The notes under the pieces: model-generated
Databases searched by the model: none
What the model was told of the DNA's origin: nothing
What the model saw: the letters and a program-made list of their open reading frames with translations, nothing else
Position numbers and translations under genes: made by a program
Assembly (NCBI GenBank): GCA_009760855.2
Contig: WPIO01000002.1
Span: forward strand, 12,622,001-12,686,000
Direction of reading: 5' to 3'
DNA: 64,000 bases
DNA from: Cristatella mucedo
Lineage: Eukaryota > Bryozoa > Phylactolaemata > Cristatellidae
Part shown: in pieces, positions 32,705 through 44,060 of the stretch
How positions within the stretch are numbered: the stretch's first letter is position 1
Layout of the letters: each line of letters begins with the position of its first letter

Positions 32705-33299
32705 CTGAGTAAAAGTACAGCTAATTTACACAGGCAACTGCAGAATCGACAGTTCTGTTTTAGAAGCCCACTAATATCTGCACTTTTGAATGCAAGCAAG
32801 CATATTTCGGATTGCCGGATGCAGTTCTCAGCTTTGTTTAAGAGCTCGAATAACTTTTAAGTTGCACCTTCGAAAAGGAAAGACACGCCCTGTACGTATC
32901 TGCAGGTGAATTTCAAAATAGATTGATGAAGAAAAGCAGACAAACTCATTGCAAGTCATCTGTAACGAATTTCAAAACTCTGCACTAGATCCTAAGTTAA
33001 ACGACAGTACCTATTATTAGCACCGAACAGCTCTGACCTGCATATTTAGGAAACTCTCCTGGTATCTTTATTGAATCCGAAAATGCTCGACTAGTAACAC
33101 ATAATCTTAAAAAGGAAGCATCCTGTGGATGAGATATCGTATTTTATTTTCATAAATTAGATTCCTGTCATACCCATACAATTATGATCCATGGAGCGGA
33201 ACATTAGTAATTGTGTATAGGTTGGTATACTTAAGACTCACTGCATTTGGTTTTGGATTGTTTCTTGCTTTAAAATCTCCTTCTTGAGCTGAAGGACTT

Positions 33300-33345
33300 G
33301 CTGCTCTCGAAATCTTATTCAAGTTTTCTATTTTGTCTTGTAAAA
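33300..33345 (-). pseudogene. Decayed copy of coiled-coil exon 60941-61036
   Basis: Minus strand 'aaaatagaaaacttgaataagatttc' resembles 'gaaatcaagaacttgaataccatgtt' of the exon at 60941-61036. Similarity fades after about 30 nt and splice sites are not kept. It lies about 0.3 kb from the next decayed exon, the same spacing as in the intact gene. Confidence 0.4.
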
Positions 33346-33574
33346 AAAACTGTAATTTTGAAGGTGCCACGCTTATCGGAGATTTCTCTATAAAGAAAAC
33401 GCTAGTCATGATATCTGCGGTCAGCAATATATCCGTCTAAAATGCACCAGTCCTAGGTAGGTTGGTCTAGCGATGAAAAATTACGTAATACTTTTCACGA
33501 AAAATAGAATTACGACTGATGGTCAAATAAATGAGATCTTGAGACGTGGCTCTGCTGAATGAAGCGTTCTGCTG

Positions 33575-33632
33575 CTCGAAATTGTCTTCCATTTCGTTTT
33601 ACCTTCTTTACCACTGCCAGTTGTTGATGCCA
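33575..33632 (-). pseudogene. Decayed copy of coiled-coil exon 61276-61335
   Basis: Minus strand 'aactggcagtggtaaagaaggtaaaacgaaatggaagaca' matches 'aactgccactgctaaagaagggcgatgaaatggaaaagga' at roughly three quarters of positions. The acceptor CAG is lost (GATGGCAT). It supports a duplicated, degenerate gene segment at 29.9-33.7 kb. Confidence 0.45.
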
Positions 33633-33639
33633 TCGTACA

Positions 33640-36000
33640 AGCCGTCTAAGTTTGATCGAATATTTTCTGCCTATGCCCAAAATGGGTGCCAATACAGGAA
33701 GTTGCAAATTTGAGACCAGATTAATTTCAATTAGATCGATGGCTAGCTTTTTTCCCGCTGCAAGCTGCTCGCACATTATAATTTTAAGCTATGACAACAC
33801 AGAAACAAACGAACGCTCAAAGAATGCACTCAGCCCATTGTTTTTTCAAGAACACCCACCCAATTTCGCGGCCATTTTTGTGATTTCATATATAAAACTG
33901 CAGTCAGTCAATTTGAAAGAAATCAGTTCATTCCTAAAATTCTCGCTCTCCTGTGTCTAATATCCTTTATGGTTAGACTAACGTCTGCGGGGGTGACTAA
34001 AGAGTCTACAGAAAACCCATTGCCAGGATTTGCCAAAAGCTAAACCTTGACCTTTAGTTTTCATAACAGCGAGCGACCAGAAATAGCGATATACCGCCGT
34101 TTTGCTGCTCTTTCGGAGTTGAAGGAACCAAGAGCTGGTTTTTTCTTCTCGTTTTTAGGGAAATCCTACTTGATTAGGGGCCTGAAGCAGATGCTTCTTC
34201 TTCTTCTTCGGTTCGAGTAATTTAAAAATAGAATTGAACCATATTTATTAATTTGTATCAGAATCTACTAAATATAAGTTTGTATGTAATCAATTGATCT
34301 GTAAATAAATGCTGAGAACTCAGTGCTTAGCCTTTGGGTTATGCATAATATTCAACAGATAGAGCTCGAACGGTGGACAGTCAATCTTAGGGAAATCAAC
34401 CAGTTACTGCAAAATGACGAAATCGTAAGATTATCTTTCCATGGCACTCAGGCGAAGCACTGCCGCTAAAGGCTACGGTGAACGCAGTTAATTCCTACTC
34501 GATATGGCTTATGTAGTATGACAGAACCCTTACGGCTGTCACATAACTTAGCCTCGGAGACAGGAACGCTTCATAATGTCTCGTATGTAGACTCTCCCTC
34601 GATTCTCTATATTTTTTTCTTGGCTTCTTTGGAGCTAGACAATTTGGAGGATGGGTGAGTAAATGGATCCTGCTGCTGTGCGGTTACTTCCGGTGGCAAA
34701 CTCCACTGCTCACACAAACTCGCCCCTCACATCTTAGCGAAAGCTGTTCTTTTGGGTTTGCCTAGTCCTAGTAAAGATGAACCTTAAAGCAAGCGTTCTC
34801 AAACTGAGCCATGATTCAGTAACTACAGAGATCATTTGTGTGGCAGCCCTCCGAACGACATGTCATCAGGCTGGGTATTTCAACCTACCAACAAGTCTCC
34901 TGGCTCCAACACCAAGCACTTCAGAAACCACGCCGGCCATGCCCAGTCTGGGCACTCTAGAAGGCTGCCTGCTACAAAGGATCTAGCCCTCTCCATCCTT
35001 TCCTCGTGCTCATCCAGCAGCCCTTATATTCCATAGATGCATTGTTTTTGCACTGTCGAGCAATCGTTCGTTCCGAACCAGCCTGACATCTGGCGGCAGT
35101 TTTTGGTAGATTTATGTTCCCACAGCTACTGCCAATGCATGGATTTGTGCAGGATTGTCGTCATCCTCTGACAGCTATTGTTCGCTCGGCCACCGCGCCA
35201 GAGCCAGCAGTTGCTTATTCTGTCTCATCCCTAGTAGGGTCTCAGCCCAGTGCTCACAGGGTTCCCGAGTCACATGTTGCCTCACCATGTACAAGAGGTG
35301 CAGTTGTGAGATCTTCTTGTGGTGAGAAGTAGTTATTTGGTGGACTGATGTTTACTCAGACGCTATGCTCTAGCCGTCTTGCGGTCCATGATTTTGTGAC
35401 TTGGATCATCTTGAGATGCTCTCATGTATAGGCCTAGGGTAGAAAGTCAGACTTTGTTGTCAGATACGGGCCATCAGACCTCCTATGGTAGTTACACTGG
35501 GTAGGCTTCACGTCCTAATTGGCCGCTATATATACCCTGAGAAAACTAGAGCGCCAAATCTCACATATAGGCAGACACCAAAAATATTGAATAAAAATAA
35601 AAGTGAGCTGCAGCTTTGCCATCAGTGGAAATTAAGTCTCGGTCATTCACATGGACCTTCTCGCCAAAGGAGATAGTTTCGTAATTACGGTGCCTGTCAA
35701 GTTCGGCAGCTGGATAGATCTGAGCTTCTATGGTCAGTCAGAGGAAAACGTGACGGTATCTTCGAACCGACCGCTTGAGCACTCGCAGCAACTTCTTTCG
35801 CATTAACGCCCGCGAGGTTCTCAAAGCCTGGCTTTGTCCGTCAGACGCGATTAAACTTGCTGCTTGCGCCTCGATTGAGTGAGACGTCGCCTTGATTCCA
35901 CCTTGATTCCTTGATTCCATTTTTGATTCCTTGATTCCATTGATTCCATGATCGCCTTGATTCCACAGCCAGATACGACTTTTTTCCTAAATTTATTTGG
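33640..36000. other. Region without a firm gene
   Basis: No recognisable domain or element apart from a minisatellite at 35885-35965 made of TTGATTCC-type units. Confidence 0.4.
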
Positions 36001-36019
36001 TTGCTGCCCTGCTGGCTAC

Positions 36020-36340
36020 CATTGAAAGATGCTTTGAGGCTAGCGAGAGCCGGCAACGGCCGGACCTCGTCGTCGAAGACGGGACTTCGGCAATCACCAT
36101 AGACGTGACAATCCCACGTGACAGAGCAATTACCTTGCTCTCGAGAAGGCTTTAGATCGCAAGTTCACCAAATGTGCAGATATTGTGATCAATTTTCTGG
36201 ATTTGGGAACAGACAGAAACCTGTCGGCCGTCTATCGTCGAGAGCTCTCTTTCAGTCTGGCATCCAGAAACCGAAAGCTAGTTACCCAGAAGCTCTTTAC
36301 AATAACACGCTCACCACAGAGTAATGGCAGGCTTTTTCTG
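36020..36340 (+). mobile_element. Non-LTR retrotransposon fragment, R2-like C-terminal region
   Basis: Translation in shifting frames reads RPDLVVEDGTSAITIDVTIP, then EKALDRKFTKCADIV with a following NFLDLGTDRNLSA. The pattern RPDLvv.dg...iDVt.P...........A...K..KY resembles the C-terminal endonuclease region of R2/NeSL-type elements. Short, frameshifted and isolated. Confidence 0.5.
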
Positions 36341-36599
36341 GAAGCTCAGCAGTAGTGACACGATTATGGGCTGCTCGGATGGAATGTGGGAGAAGACTCC
36401 CCTCGGGTGAAGGTAGCCTTGCCGTTCGTTGGGTGCACCTCCACCAATCCGTGGGAAATAAAGTCCACACAACCGCGATTCTGTAAACATATGCATACTA
36501 CTATTGTGAGAGTACACGTAGGATATGCACGCGAGGTGTCACTTTTAATCAAGAAACAATTACTCCCCTGACGTTTGAGATTGACATCGGGTTTGACGA

Positions 36600-38150
36600 G
36601 CCGTCGAAATACTCTACTAAGGTTGAAGATAAGCAGCCGGTGCTTTCTAACGACTTACCGAAGGCTGCCCATTACAGCATCTATTTAAGCAATCGCTGCA
36701 TATGAGTTTCATGTCCAAGCTTGTATCACTGTCCATTTTCTCGTGAACGATAATGCGATGCCAGATTCCCAGGCGAGGCACATAGTCAAGCATCTGCTTT
36801 CAAACCATTAGTTGTATGCCTTTTACGGGCAATCAGTACTGGCTTCAATTTGGAATTCGGATTCAGCTAGATTTTTGAGCTTGCTTATTGGTAGGTTTTT
36901 AAGATCGCCACAGACAATCGCGCATCAGTATTCCAAAGTTGAGTTCCGGTACAAGTGGTCGATTAGCATATTTTCTATTAATTATTCATCCACGTAATTA
37001 AATCCAAACTCACGTATATATAATCATTATTTAACGTATAATTTAACCTTGACTCAAAATGGGAATTAACAGTAGCTAAGACATAAAAACGTTCGTACCA
37101 TGAGTCGCAGACAGACATGGTCGAAATTAGTTTTTAGCTCTCCTAGCTAGATCTTCTTGATACCAATTCTTCTTAAAAGCTGCATATTCTTGAGTATCCT
37201 CAGAAAAATGTATGATGCGATTGCCCATCACAGTCTCTTTAGTGCTGGACAGCCATCAATTCTTGTCACTATAAAACGGGATGGAAAATTGTATACCCTA
37301 AGGAATGAGAGGAGGACACAATACCATTTACAGCTTATCTTCAATCCAGCACGATGGGCAGTGCAAGCCTCGATGCAGAAGTGCAAAACCAAACTCGCGC
37401 AGTCAATGCTACACTTTTCACTATTTGTGGCATCGTCTGAGATTATCCAGGTCTTTCAACAGCAGTTGGGGAACTGATCTGCAAGTCTCTTGCGAATAGT
37501 TTACTCTTTAAGGAGAGGACCTGGGTTTTGTATAGTGCATCGGCTCAGCGGGATGCAGTAGATCAAAAGAAGGGCACCGAGCACGAAGTCTCGTAAACGT
37601 CAAACGACACTTCTTAAGACAGCAACCGATATCCTCAGGCTTTCCGAGGAAAAGATCTGCTTGAAATGTGTTCTAAAACTCGACTGTTCATCGCTCAATG
37701 TACCAGTTTTAAGGCGCCACTACTCATCAGATACATTATATTATATCAATCTCGTTGGCAATGCTTACGTATCCATCAAAATCATTCAATGTTAAACCGC
37801 AGGCTTGTAATTCTTAGGCGTGGATTTCGTGAGTATCAATTTATTCATTATCATTTGCATCGTTTTGATCGATATTTTAGCCGGTTTTTAGAAACTCACG
37901 CTTTCGAAAGCAGTTGGGGATGGTGGTTGGGGTGGTGCTAAACCAGACACGTTTCAAGGCGTGCATGGTTTTCAAAATTTCTACCAATTTTTAAAAAAGT
38001 AATTACTGCCATCGCGTTTCAAGTCGCTTGCAGCAATGTATGCATAATTTGCGTTTAATAAGAAGGCTTCTAAGGTCCAACAATCCTTTATCGAGCGTTT
38101 AAATCCCACCAGTTGTATTCGGCAAAATAAACTAGATTTTGACACTTTTG
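36600..38150. other. Region without a firm gene
   Basis: No domain recognised. The + frame at 37157-37477 (106 codons) has no family signature and no neighbouring splice-compatible exon. Confidence 0.35.
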
Positions 38151-38159
38151 AGTGTCTCT

Positions 38160-38760
38160 TATGAGTTTTGACACTGTTTATTACAAAGTCCTTCAGCACC
38201 AGTCACAGCTATAACCGGAACTGCACTGCCACGGCCAAGGTCGTATCCCAGTGGAGGATTTTAGATAGTTGCCGTCAATGCGAAATATTTTCCAGGATCC
38301 TTTTACGTATTGTGCAAAAGGATCTATAATGTTTCTCTTGTTTACAAAGATCTGCATCAGTGTGTTAACAAAGCTCAGGGTAGGAATCTCTGTATCGTGT
38401 AGCATCGGTGCAGCATTTACAAATTCTGCATTCGATATCAACATTGCACTGCATATAGAGCAGCACAAGCTGAAGTTCAATGCTCTGAGTGTGGCCGTGC
38501 TTCTTAGTCAAGTAAGCTTTGGGAAGGTGTCTATTTGTCGTATAGCACCGGTGCAACAGCTGGAGATTTTGCATCCGGCGTCGGCAAGCATTTGAACTGG
38601 ATATTTAGTACCAGAAAATGGTACCTTAACTTTAATCAACTTCGTGTGACATGCGACTCCAGTCAGGAAGCTAAGGGAAGGCGTCAATTCATTCTCCACG
38701 ACATTCGGCTGAAGATCGTCAACTCTAGCTAATTAACCGGTGATCAATTGAGTTCAGCCC
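38160..38760 (+). repeat. 600-bp repeat, copy 1 (LINE-derived)
   Basis: Strongly similar to 40445-41055 from 'ttgacactgtttattacaaagtc' to 'aactctagctaattaaccggtgatcaattgagttcagc'. The first part reads FDTVYYKVLQHQS, the decayed RT motif A region of a LINE. Inside each copy a unit of about 150 bp beginning 'cgtatagcaccggtgcagca' occurs twice. Confidence 0.75.
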
Positions 38761-39129
38761 CTTTAAGCTTCGTTGATCTCTAGGTTACCCCCAGCTTCAA
38801 TATGTAAACTCTAGCCAATCGAAGCATTGACCGAAAATCAAACGCTATTCCCTGCATGCGTAGGATCGGCTGGGATCGGTGAAGATAGAGAGTTGATGAA
38901 CTGGTTACCTACCAACCACATATTTGTTGTTTAGCAAGTATAAGCGGGCCTAGCCGTTGACCTAAATGGAACATTGCATTTCTTGGCTAGAACACAATTT
39001 TGCTGTCGAAGATCACCGATCTCTTGTCAGCTATTCAGATTGGAACGCTCTCGATTCAAGAAAAGACCTAAAGTCATTGATTTGATCTCAACTGTGCTAA
39101 GCTCACACTCTCGGTCGACCTAACAGGTC

Positions 39130-40445
39130 AGAAGTCCCATCAGAAAAATACTTACCTCGCAGAAAAGCTGACATTCTGTAGCAATTAACAACTGACTACT
39201 GCTGTATCCTACTAAGTCAACAGACAATGTACACGCTTTTATTTGTGCTGCATGTACAACTCGTTATTCGTGCTTGGAGTTGCAAGCTTCTCGAGTACTT
39301 GAGACCCACATTATTAAGAAATTGTATCAATTACATATGTTACGTTTTTAGCAAAGCAAATATCCCAGAAGCTACAATAGCACTTTCCAGGACAATAAAT
39401 TGCTGCACTATTAGCCCAGGGCCGAGATGCTGCCTCTTAACGACTCACGTCTCGTTTTTGAGTCAATCAGGGGTCGATTTTATATTGAAAACTACAACCT
39501 TGGTGGTAGCCAGGAAGGCTATTCTGCCCAGCTAAAAAATTGAGGCTGGTCGACCTTCTTACATCTTTTTAGTGTTTTCATTGTTTTATTTATTTTAATA
39601 TTTATACGTCGCTCACTTGATCCCAATCCCTTATGGCTTGCAAAAACATTGATTGCTCGAAAGAAATAGCGCTAAATTATATTCTTCGGTTTTCGATGAA
39701 TAAAAAAATTGAGGTAATGCTCGGTGGACAGTTTGCCATAATAATAACGCCAGGCTCCGACTGGACAGGCCACTGTACCAACACAGTACCTCGTATGACC
39801 AAAACAACATGACGGCCTCTAAAGTGTGTTTACAGGTCAAGTAATCGGTGCATTGAATCGCAATTCTAAGACTCGGCAAATTTCATTGTCTGCACACTAT
39901 CCTTATCGTGTCCCTAAATAGGGCTGTAATTGGGCTTCGGATTTCGAGTGCTTTCAACTGAGCTGGAAGCAGGTGAGCACATGCATAACCACCAGCTGCT
40001 ACTCACGGGATCACAGCTGAAGTCCCTCTTTGATAGTACAATTCGCGGCGGCTCTGGTTCTACAAATCCAAGAGTATTGAATCTGCGGGTAATGACAGGC
40101 TGAACCTTGTCTCTACTACGTTGTTTACGAGGCATAATGCAATTTTTAATATACTGTCGAACCATAGTAAGATCTCTTAGCTTAGCTCTTCTGCGTATTT
40201 CCGCTGCTCATTCTTTAAAATTTCCAACTCGGCGAGCGGCTCGTTGTCTTTAGCGATTAACGCTCCAACCTACTCAAAGAGCTCTGACATCATGGATTAT
40301 CGTATCGCAGGTCGTATGACGTGCCGAAGAAAATTTCGAGCCTGGTACAGCTATGGCTAAGCTAACAGCACTGTTGCCATTGTTACCAATCTTCTCAGGA
40401 ATACGGACTTGGTTAGAGACTCTCTTCAAGTTCTGCTCGATCTCT
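39130..40445 (+). repeat. Segmental duplication, copy 1 (partner 55880-57150)
   Basis: Co-linear similarity for more than 1.2 kb: 'aattgtatcaattacat', 'agaagctacaatagcactttcc', 'gctaaattatattcttcg', 'aacgccaggct.cgactggacagg', 'gtacctcgtatgaccaaaa', 'gttgtttacgaggcataatgcaat' and the exon at 40181-40269. It contains unique-looking intron plus exon, so it is a genomic duplication rather than a transposon. Confidence 0.8.
40181..40269 (-). pseudogene. Duplicate of coiled-coil exon 56882-56970 with lost donor
   Basis: 89 nt on the minus strand, the same length as the intact exon, reads VGALIAKDNEPLAELEILKN then EQRKYAEEL without a stop. The intact exon reads AEELTAKGNEPLAELEMLKG then ELHIHAEEL. 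The acceptor is kept as GAGTAG, but the donor position reads GAGCTAAG/CTAAGA instead of GTAAGA. Loss of GT should prevent normal splicing. Confidence 0.65.
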
Positions 40446-41200
40446 TAGCAGTGTTTGACACTGTTTATTGCAAAGTCATTCAGAACCAGTCACGGCTATA
40501 ACCGGAACTGCACTGCCACGACCAAGGTCGTGTCGCAGTGAAGGATTTTAGAAAGTCGCTGTCGAAGCGAAATAACATCCAGGAGCCTTTTGAATATTGA
40601 GTACAAAAGGATCTACAACTGTTCTCGTGTTTACAATGTTCTGCATCAGTGTGTGAACAAGGCTCAGGGTAGGCATTTCTATATCGTATAGCACCGGTGC
40701 AGCATCTACAAATTCTGCATTTGATGTCGACATGAGTTTGCACTGCATATAGAGCAACAGAAGCTGAAGTTCAACGCCCTGAGTGCGGCCTGTGCTTTAT
40801 AGGCAAGGAAGCTTTTGGCAGGTATCTATTTGTCTCGTAGCACCGGTGCAGCAGCTACAGACTTTGCATCCGACGTCGCCGTGAGTTTGAACTGGATATT
40901 GAACACCAGAAAATGGTACCTTAACTTTAAACAAGTTCTTCATGTGACCAGTGATTCCAGTCAGAAAGCTGTGTGAAGGCATCTATTCGTTTTCCACGAC
41001 ATCCGGCTAAAGGTATTAAACTCTAGCTAATTAACCGGTGATCAATTGAGTTCAGCTTGGGTAGAGACTCTCTTGAAGTTCTGCTAGATCTCCTAGCAAT
41101 TTTTGACGACGTGTATTACTTTATGCTTCAGTGTCAGTAATGGCTATTACCAGAACTGCACTGCCACGATCATTGTCTTATCGCAGTGGAGGATTTTAGG
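40395..41200 (+). mobile_element. Decayed LINE reverse-transcriptase segment, partly tandem
   Basis: VLLDLLAVFDTVYCKVIQNQ at about 40433 and VLLDLLAIFDDVYYFM at about 41078 correspond to the LLDLSAAFDTVDH motif A of CR1/L2 reverse transcriptase. The two copies are in tandem; the second is split by the hAT element and resumes at about 43527. Confidence 0.65.
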
Positions 41201-41201
41201 G

Positions 41202-43523
41202 CAGGGGTGGGACAACTTTTTAACTCGAGGGCCAAAATGGTTTCATTTGACAGAGGGTCCGGCTAGAATAGGATAATGGTGTGCTTGTGTGAACTAATAT
41301 AGATTAAAGTAAAAGCCATAACTTGAAATGATGTGGCCTTTAACAGGGAGCAAAACACCACTGTTAGTTGATCGGAAAAATTGTTTTACAACGTTAATTA
41401 TTCAATAACGTAGTAATAAACTCCCATTCAGTTTCAGTGGGAACAGTGTAGTTGATTTCCTTTTTTCCAAGTGCAGAAACGTCTGGCGTTATGTTTGTTG
41501 TGGCGATTCTCAAGATAGATCCGAGGTGTTGAGCAGGTAACTCAGATCTGTGATGGGCTTTGTTGATATTCATGAATGTCTGTTCACACACATAGGTTGA
41601 GCCAAACGATGTCAGCATCTTCTGTGCCATCCTCCGGAGGTTTGGAGACCTGTCTTCGTTAAGTCAAGCGCAAAAGTCGTTCAAATTAAACGAGTTGAAC
41701 TGCAACTTCAATACAGAGTCAAACTGCAGATCTATCAGTTCCAATAGCAACTCATGTGGTGCTGTTTCAGAGTCTTGTGACAGAGTACAGGACACCAGCT
41801 GAAGTGACTTTAAAAGTTTTTAAAGTCATCGAAGCAACGGCAGAATTATCCGTGCAGGTCGTCCGGTGATTTGCTGTATTTCTACGCTTTTCGGGTCGCC
41901 TCTTTCTGCACGGCTAGTGCGTTGAAATGAGTGAAAGATTTGTTTGAAATTTGTCTTGACAGAAGAGCCAGCTCGGATTTGAAAGCCTTAACATTTGTGT
42001 ACGTGTCTTGCACAAATTGATCTTTCTCCTGTAGTTTGGTGTTCAGCTCATTCATGTGCAAAAGTATGTCCACAACAAACACAAAGTGACAAAGCCAGTT
42101 CTTGTCACTTAACTCTCCCCACTAACTCCAAAAATGCAGTGATCTCCTTCTTTAGCTCCCACACTCTTTCAAAGACTTTGCCCAAACTTAGCCAGCTCAC
42201 AAAAGAGTGGTAAAGTAAGTCCTGGTAATCTGCATTGGTTTCTTCCAGGAACGCAATAAACTGACGATGCTTTAGTACCCTTGCTCGTATAAAGTTAACA
42301 AGTTTTATGACTTGATTCACGACATGATTTAGCTGCAATGTAGACTTGCACATACCTTCCTGATGAATGATGCAGTGAAGGAAGATAACATACTGATCAG
42401 GATTTTCCTCTTATAATTTATATTGCAGTCTTTGGAGCAACTCAACGTTTTCCCCCAGTTAAATTTGGCGATCCGTCCATGCTGACATTGGCAAGTTTAC
42501 TCCTAGGTAGATCTCTATATTGTATAGCACCGATCCATCCGTGCTGACAAGTTTACCCTAAGGTAGCTTCATTCTCTCGATGACAGCAGACACCTGGTTA
42601 TACAAGTCCTCTTCCCTCGTTTTTCCTAACATGGAATCCATGGTCAAAAATTCCTCTGTGACCTAAACAAACTGTAGCTAATCCCTCGAATAGAAATTAG
42701 AAGCTGAGCAGTGTCCTCTAAGTCATTCTTTTTATTCAGTGCTAGTGAATAAAACTTATAGGACTCCAACTTTTCGTTTAATTTGCTGGCTATGTCTTCG
42801 TCCACCAATTCCATGCAGCGAGTCACAGTTCTGTGAGATAAACAGATTTTTTTTAAATTTGCCTTTGCTCTATGGAGACAAGAGACCTGCTGTCTTAACC
42901 ATGAATTGAAAAAAATTCATCTTTGGAGAAAGGCTTACTGGCCTTTGCTAATTTGAATGCCAGCAAAAAATTTGCCTTAGTACCTGACTGATGAATCGCA
43001 GTTAATCAGTGAAGCAAGTTTTGCTGAGTCTGTTAATTAGCTGTCAATCTCTGATCTGTAGCCGCCCGTTCTTGTGGAGACCGTTGACATGCATAGTTAG
43101 CATGTTTCGTGGCAAAATGACGGCTGATGTTGTATTCTTTAAAAACTGCTAGTTTCTTGGCATATCAGGTATACAGCTGTTGATCGGACTTCAGTGAAAA
43201 AATATTTTGTTGTCCACTTTTTATTGAAAACTCGGCACTCACTGTTTACTTTTCTATTCTTTGGTCCGCTCATTTTTCCTGAAGGGCTGAAAGTACAAAG
43301 CGACAAAATGAAGTAGAGAGTAACCGTAATGCATCACACTCAAGGGTCAATGTCTTCAGGGTACGCCATCTGCTGGGGAAAGATGGGATATACATATAGT
43401 TAGGTCAAATGATTGAGGTGTCTACAATTTAATTTAATAATATAACGTGGACGATTTATGCGGGCCAGATTGAAAGGCCCAACGGGCCGTATATGGATAT
43501 ATGCTGGCCGAAGTTTGCCCCTG
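41202..43523 (-). mobile_element. hAT-family DNA transposon relic
   Basis: Ends begin CAGGGGTGGG on the left and, inverted, CAGGGGCAAA on the right, typical hAT termini. ATTTTAG occurs on both sides (41193-41199 and 43527-43533), as expected of a 7-8 bp target duplication. Unoccupied versions of this target exist in the related repeats at about 38255, 40540 and 57248. The interior is a broken transposase on the minus strand. Confidence 0.88.
41394..43273 (-). pseudogene. hAT transposase, inactivated
   Basis: From the minus-strand ATG at 43273: MSGPKNRKVN, WTTKYFFTEV and AVYLIC (BED-finger-like N-terminus), then FYSLALNKKNDLEDTAQLLI with FIRGIS-like sequence, LKHRQFIAFLEETNADYQDL, LSLGKVFERVWELKKEI, DILLHMNELNTKLQEKDQF, and the C-terminal dimerisation region GSTYVCEQTFMNINKAHHRS with LGSILRIATT. 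This layout is that of GTF2IRD2/ZBED-type hAT transposases. Stops and frameshifts separate the blocks, so it is not functional. Confidence 0.88.
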
Positions 43524-43526
43524 TCT

Positions 43527-44060
43527 ATTTTAGAGCGAGCGTTGCTGTCAAAGCGAACCTTTATCCAGGGAGCCTTTAAAGTATGGAGTACAATAATCGT
43601 CTATGATTTTCTCTCTTTTACAATGTGCGGCATCAGTTTGTGAAAAAAGCAGCTGCACATTCAATAATGCAGGCTTTTACCTACTTACAATTGCAAGAAC
43701 TCGGATCTGCTTAGGTAAGGATACCACTGCCAAGCGAGTTCATTCATTCGTGCCACTCTTAATGCAATGCTGAATTGCACATCTTACCGACCAGCCTGAC
43801 TCCCCTTAAACGAACGTATAGACTTCAAAGTGTGTGACTCACTGCTACATCTCATTCTTCTCTCATTCTTACGTAACCATCGAAAACATTTTTAATCAGG
43901 CTACGTAGAGCAATACTGGCTCTTCTGACTGAAGTAATTTAGCGATGCTTCTAACTGATCTCAAGTCCAGTGTTGACCACATCTTCCGGTCCTAAACTCC
44001 CGAACCTGGAGCTCACTCCCGAGTAACGTCGTGACAACCTATAGCTTCTTGCACTACGAG
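43527..44060 (+). mobile_element. Decayed LINE, continuation after the hAT insertion
   Basis: Continues the repeat interrupted at 41200: 'gagtacaataatcgtctatgattttctctcttttacaatg', then 'gataccactgccaagcgagttcattcattcgtg' (LINE DKDTTSKLVHAF region) and 'aaactcccgaacctggagctcac' (PKAWNSIP region). It parallels 57270-57850. Confidence 0.65.
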
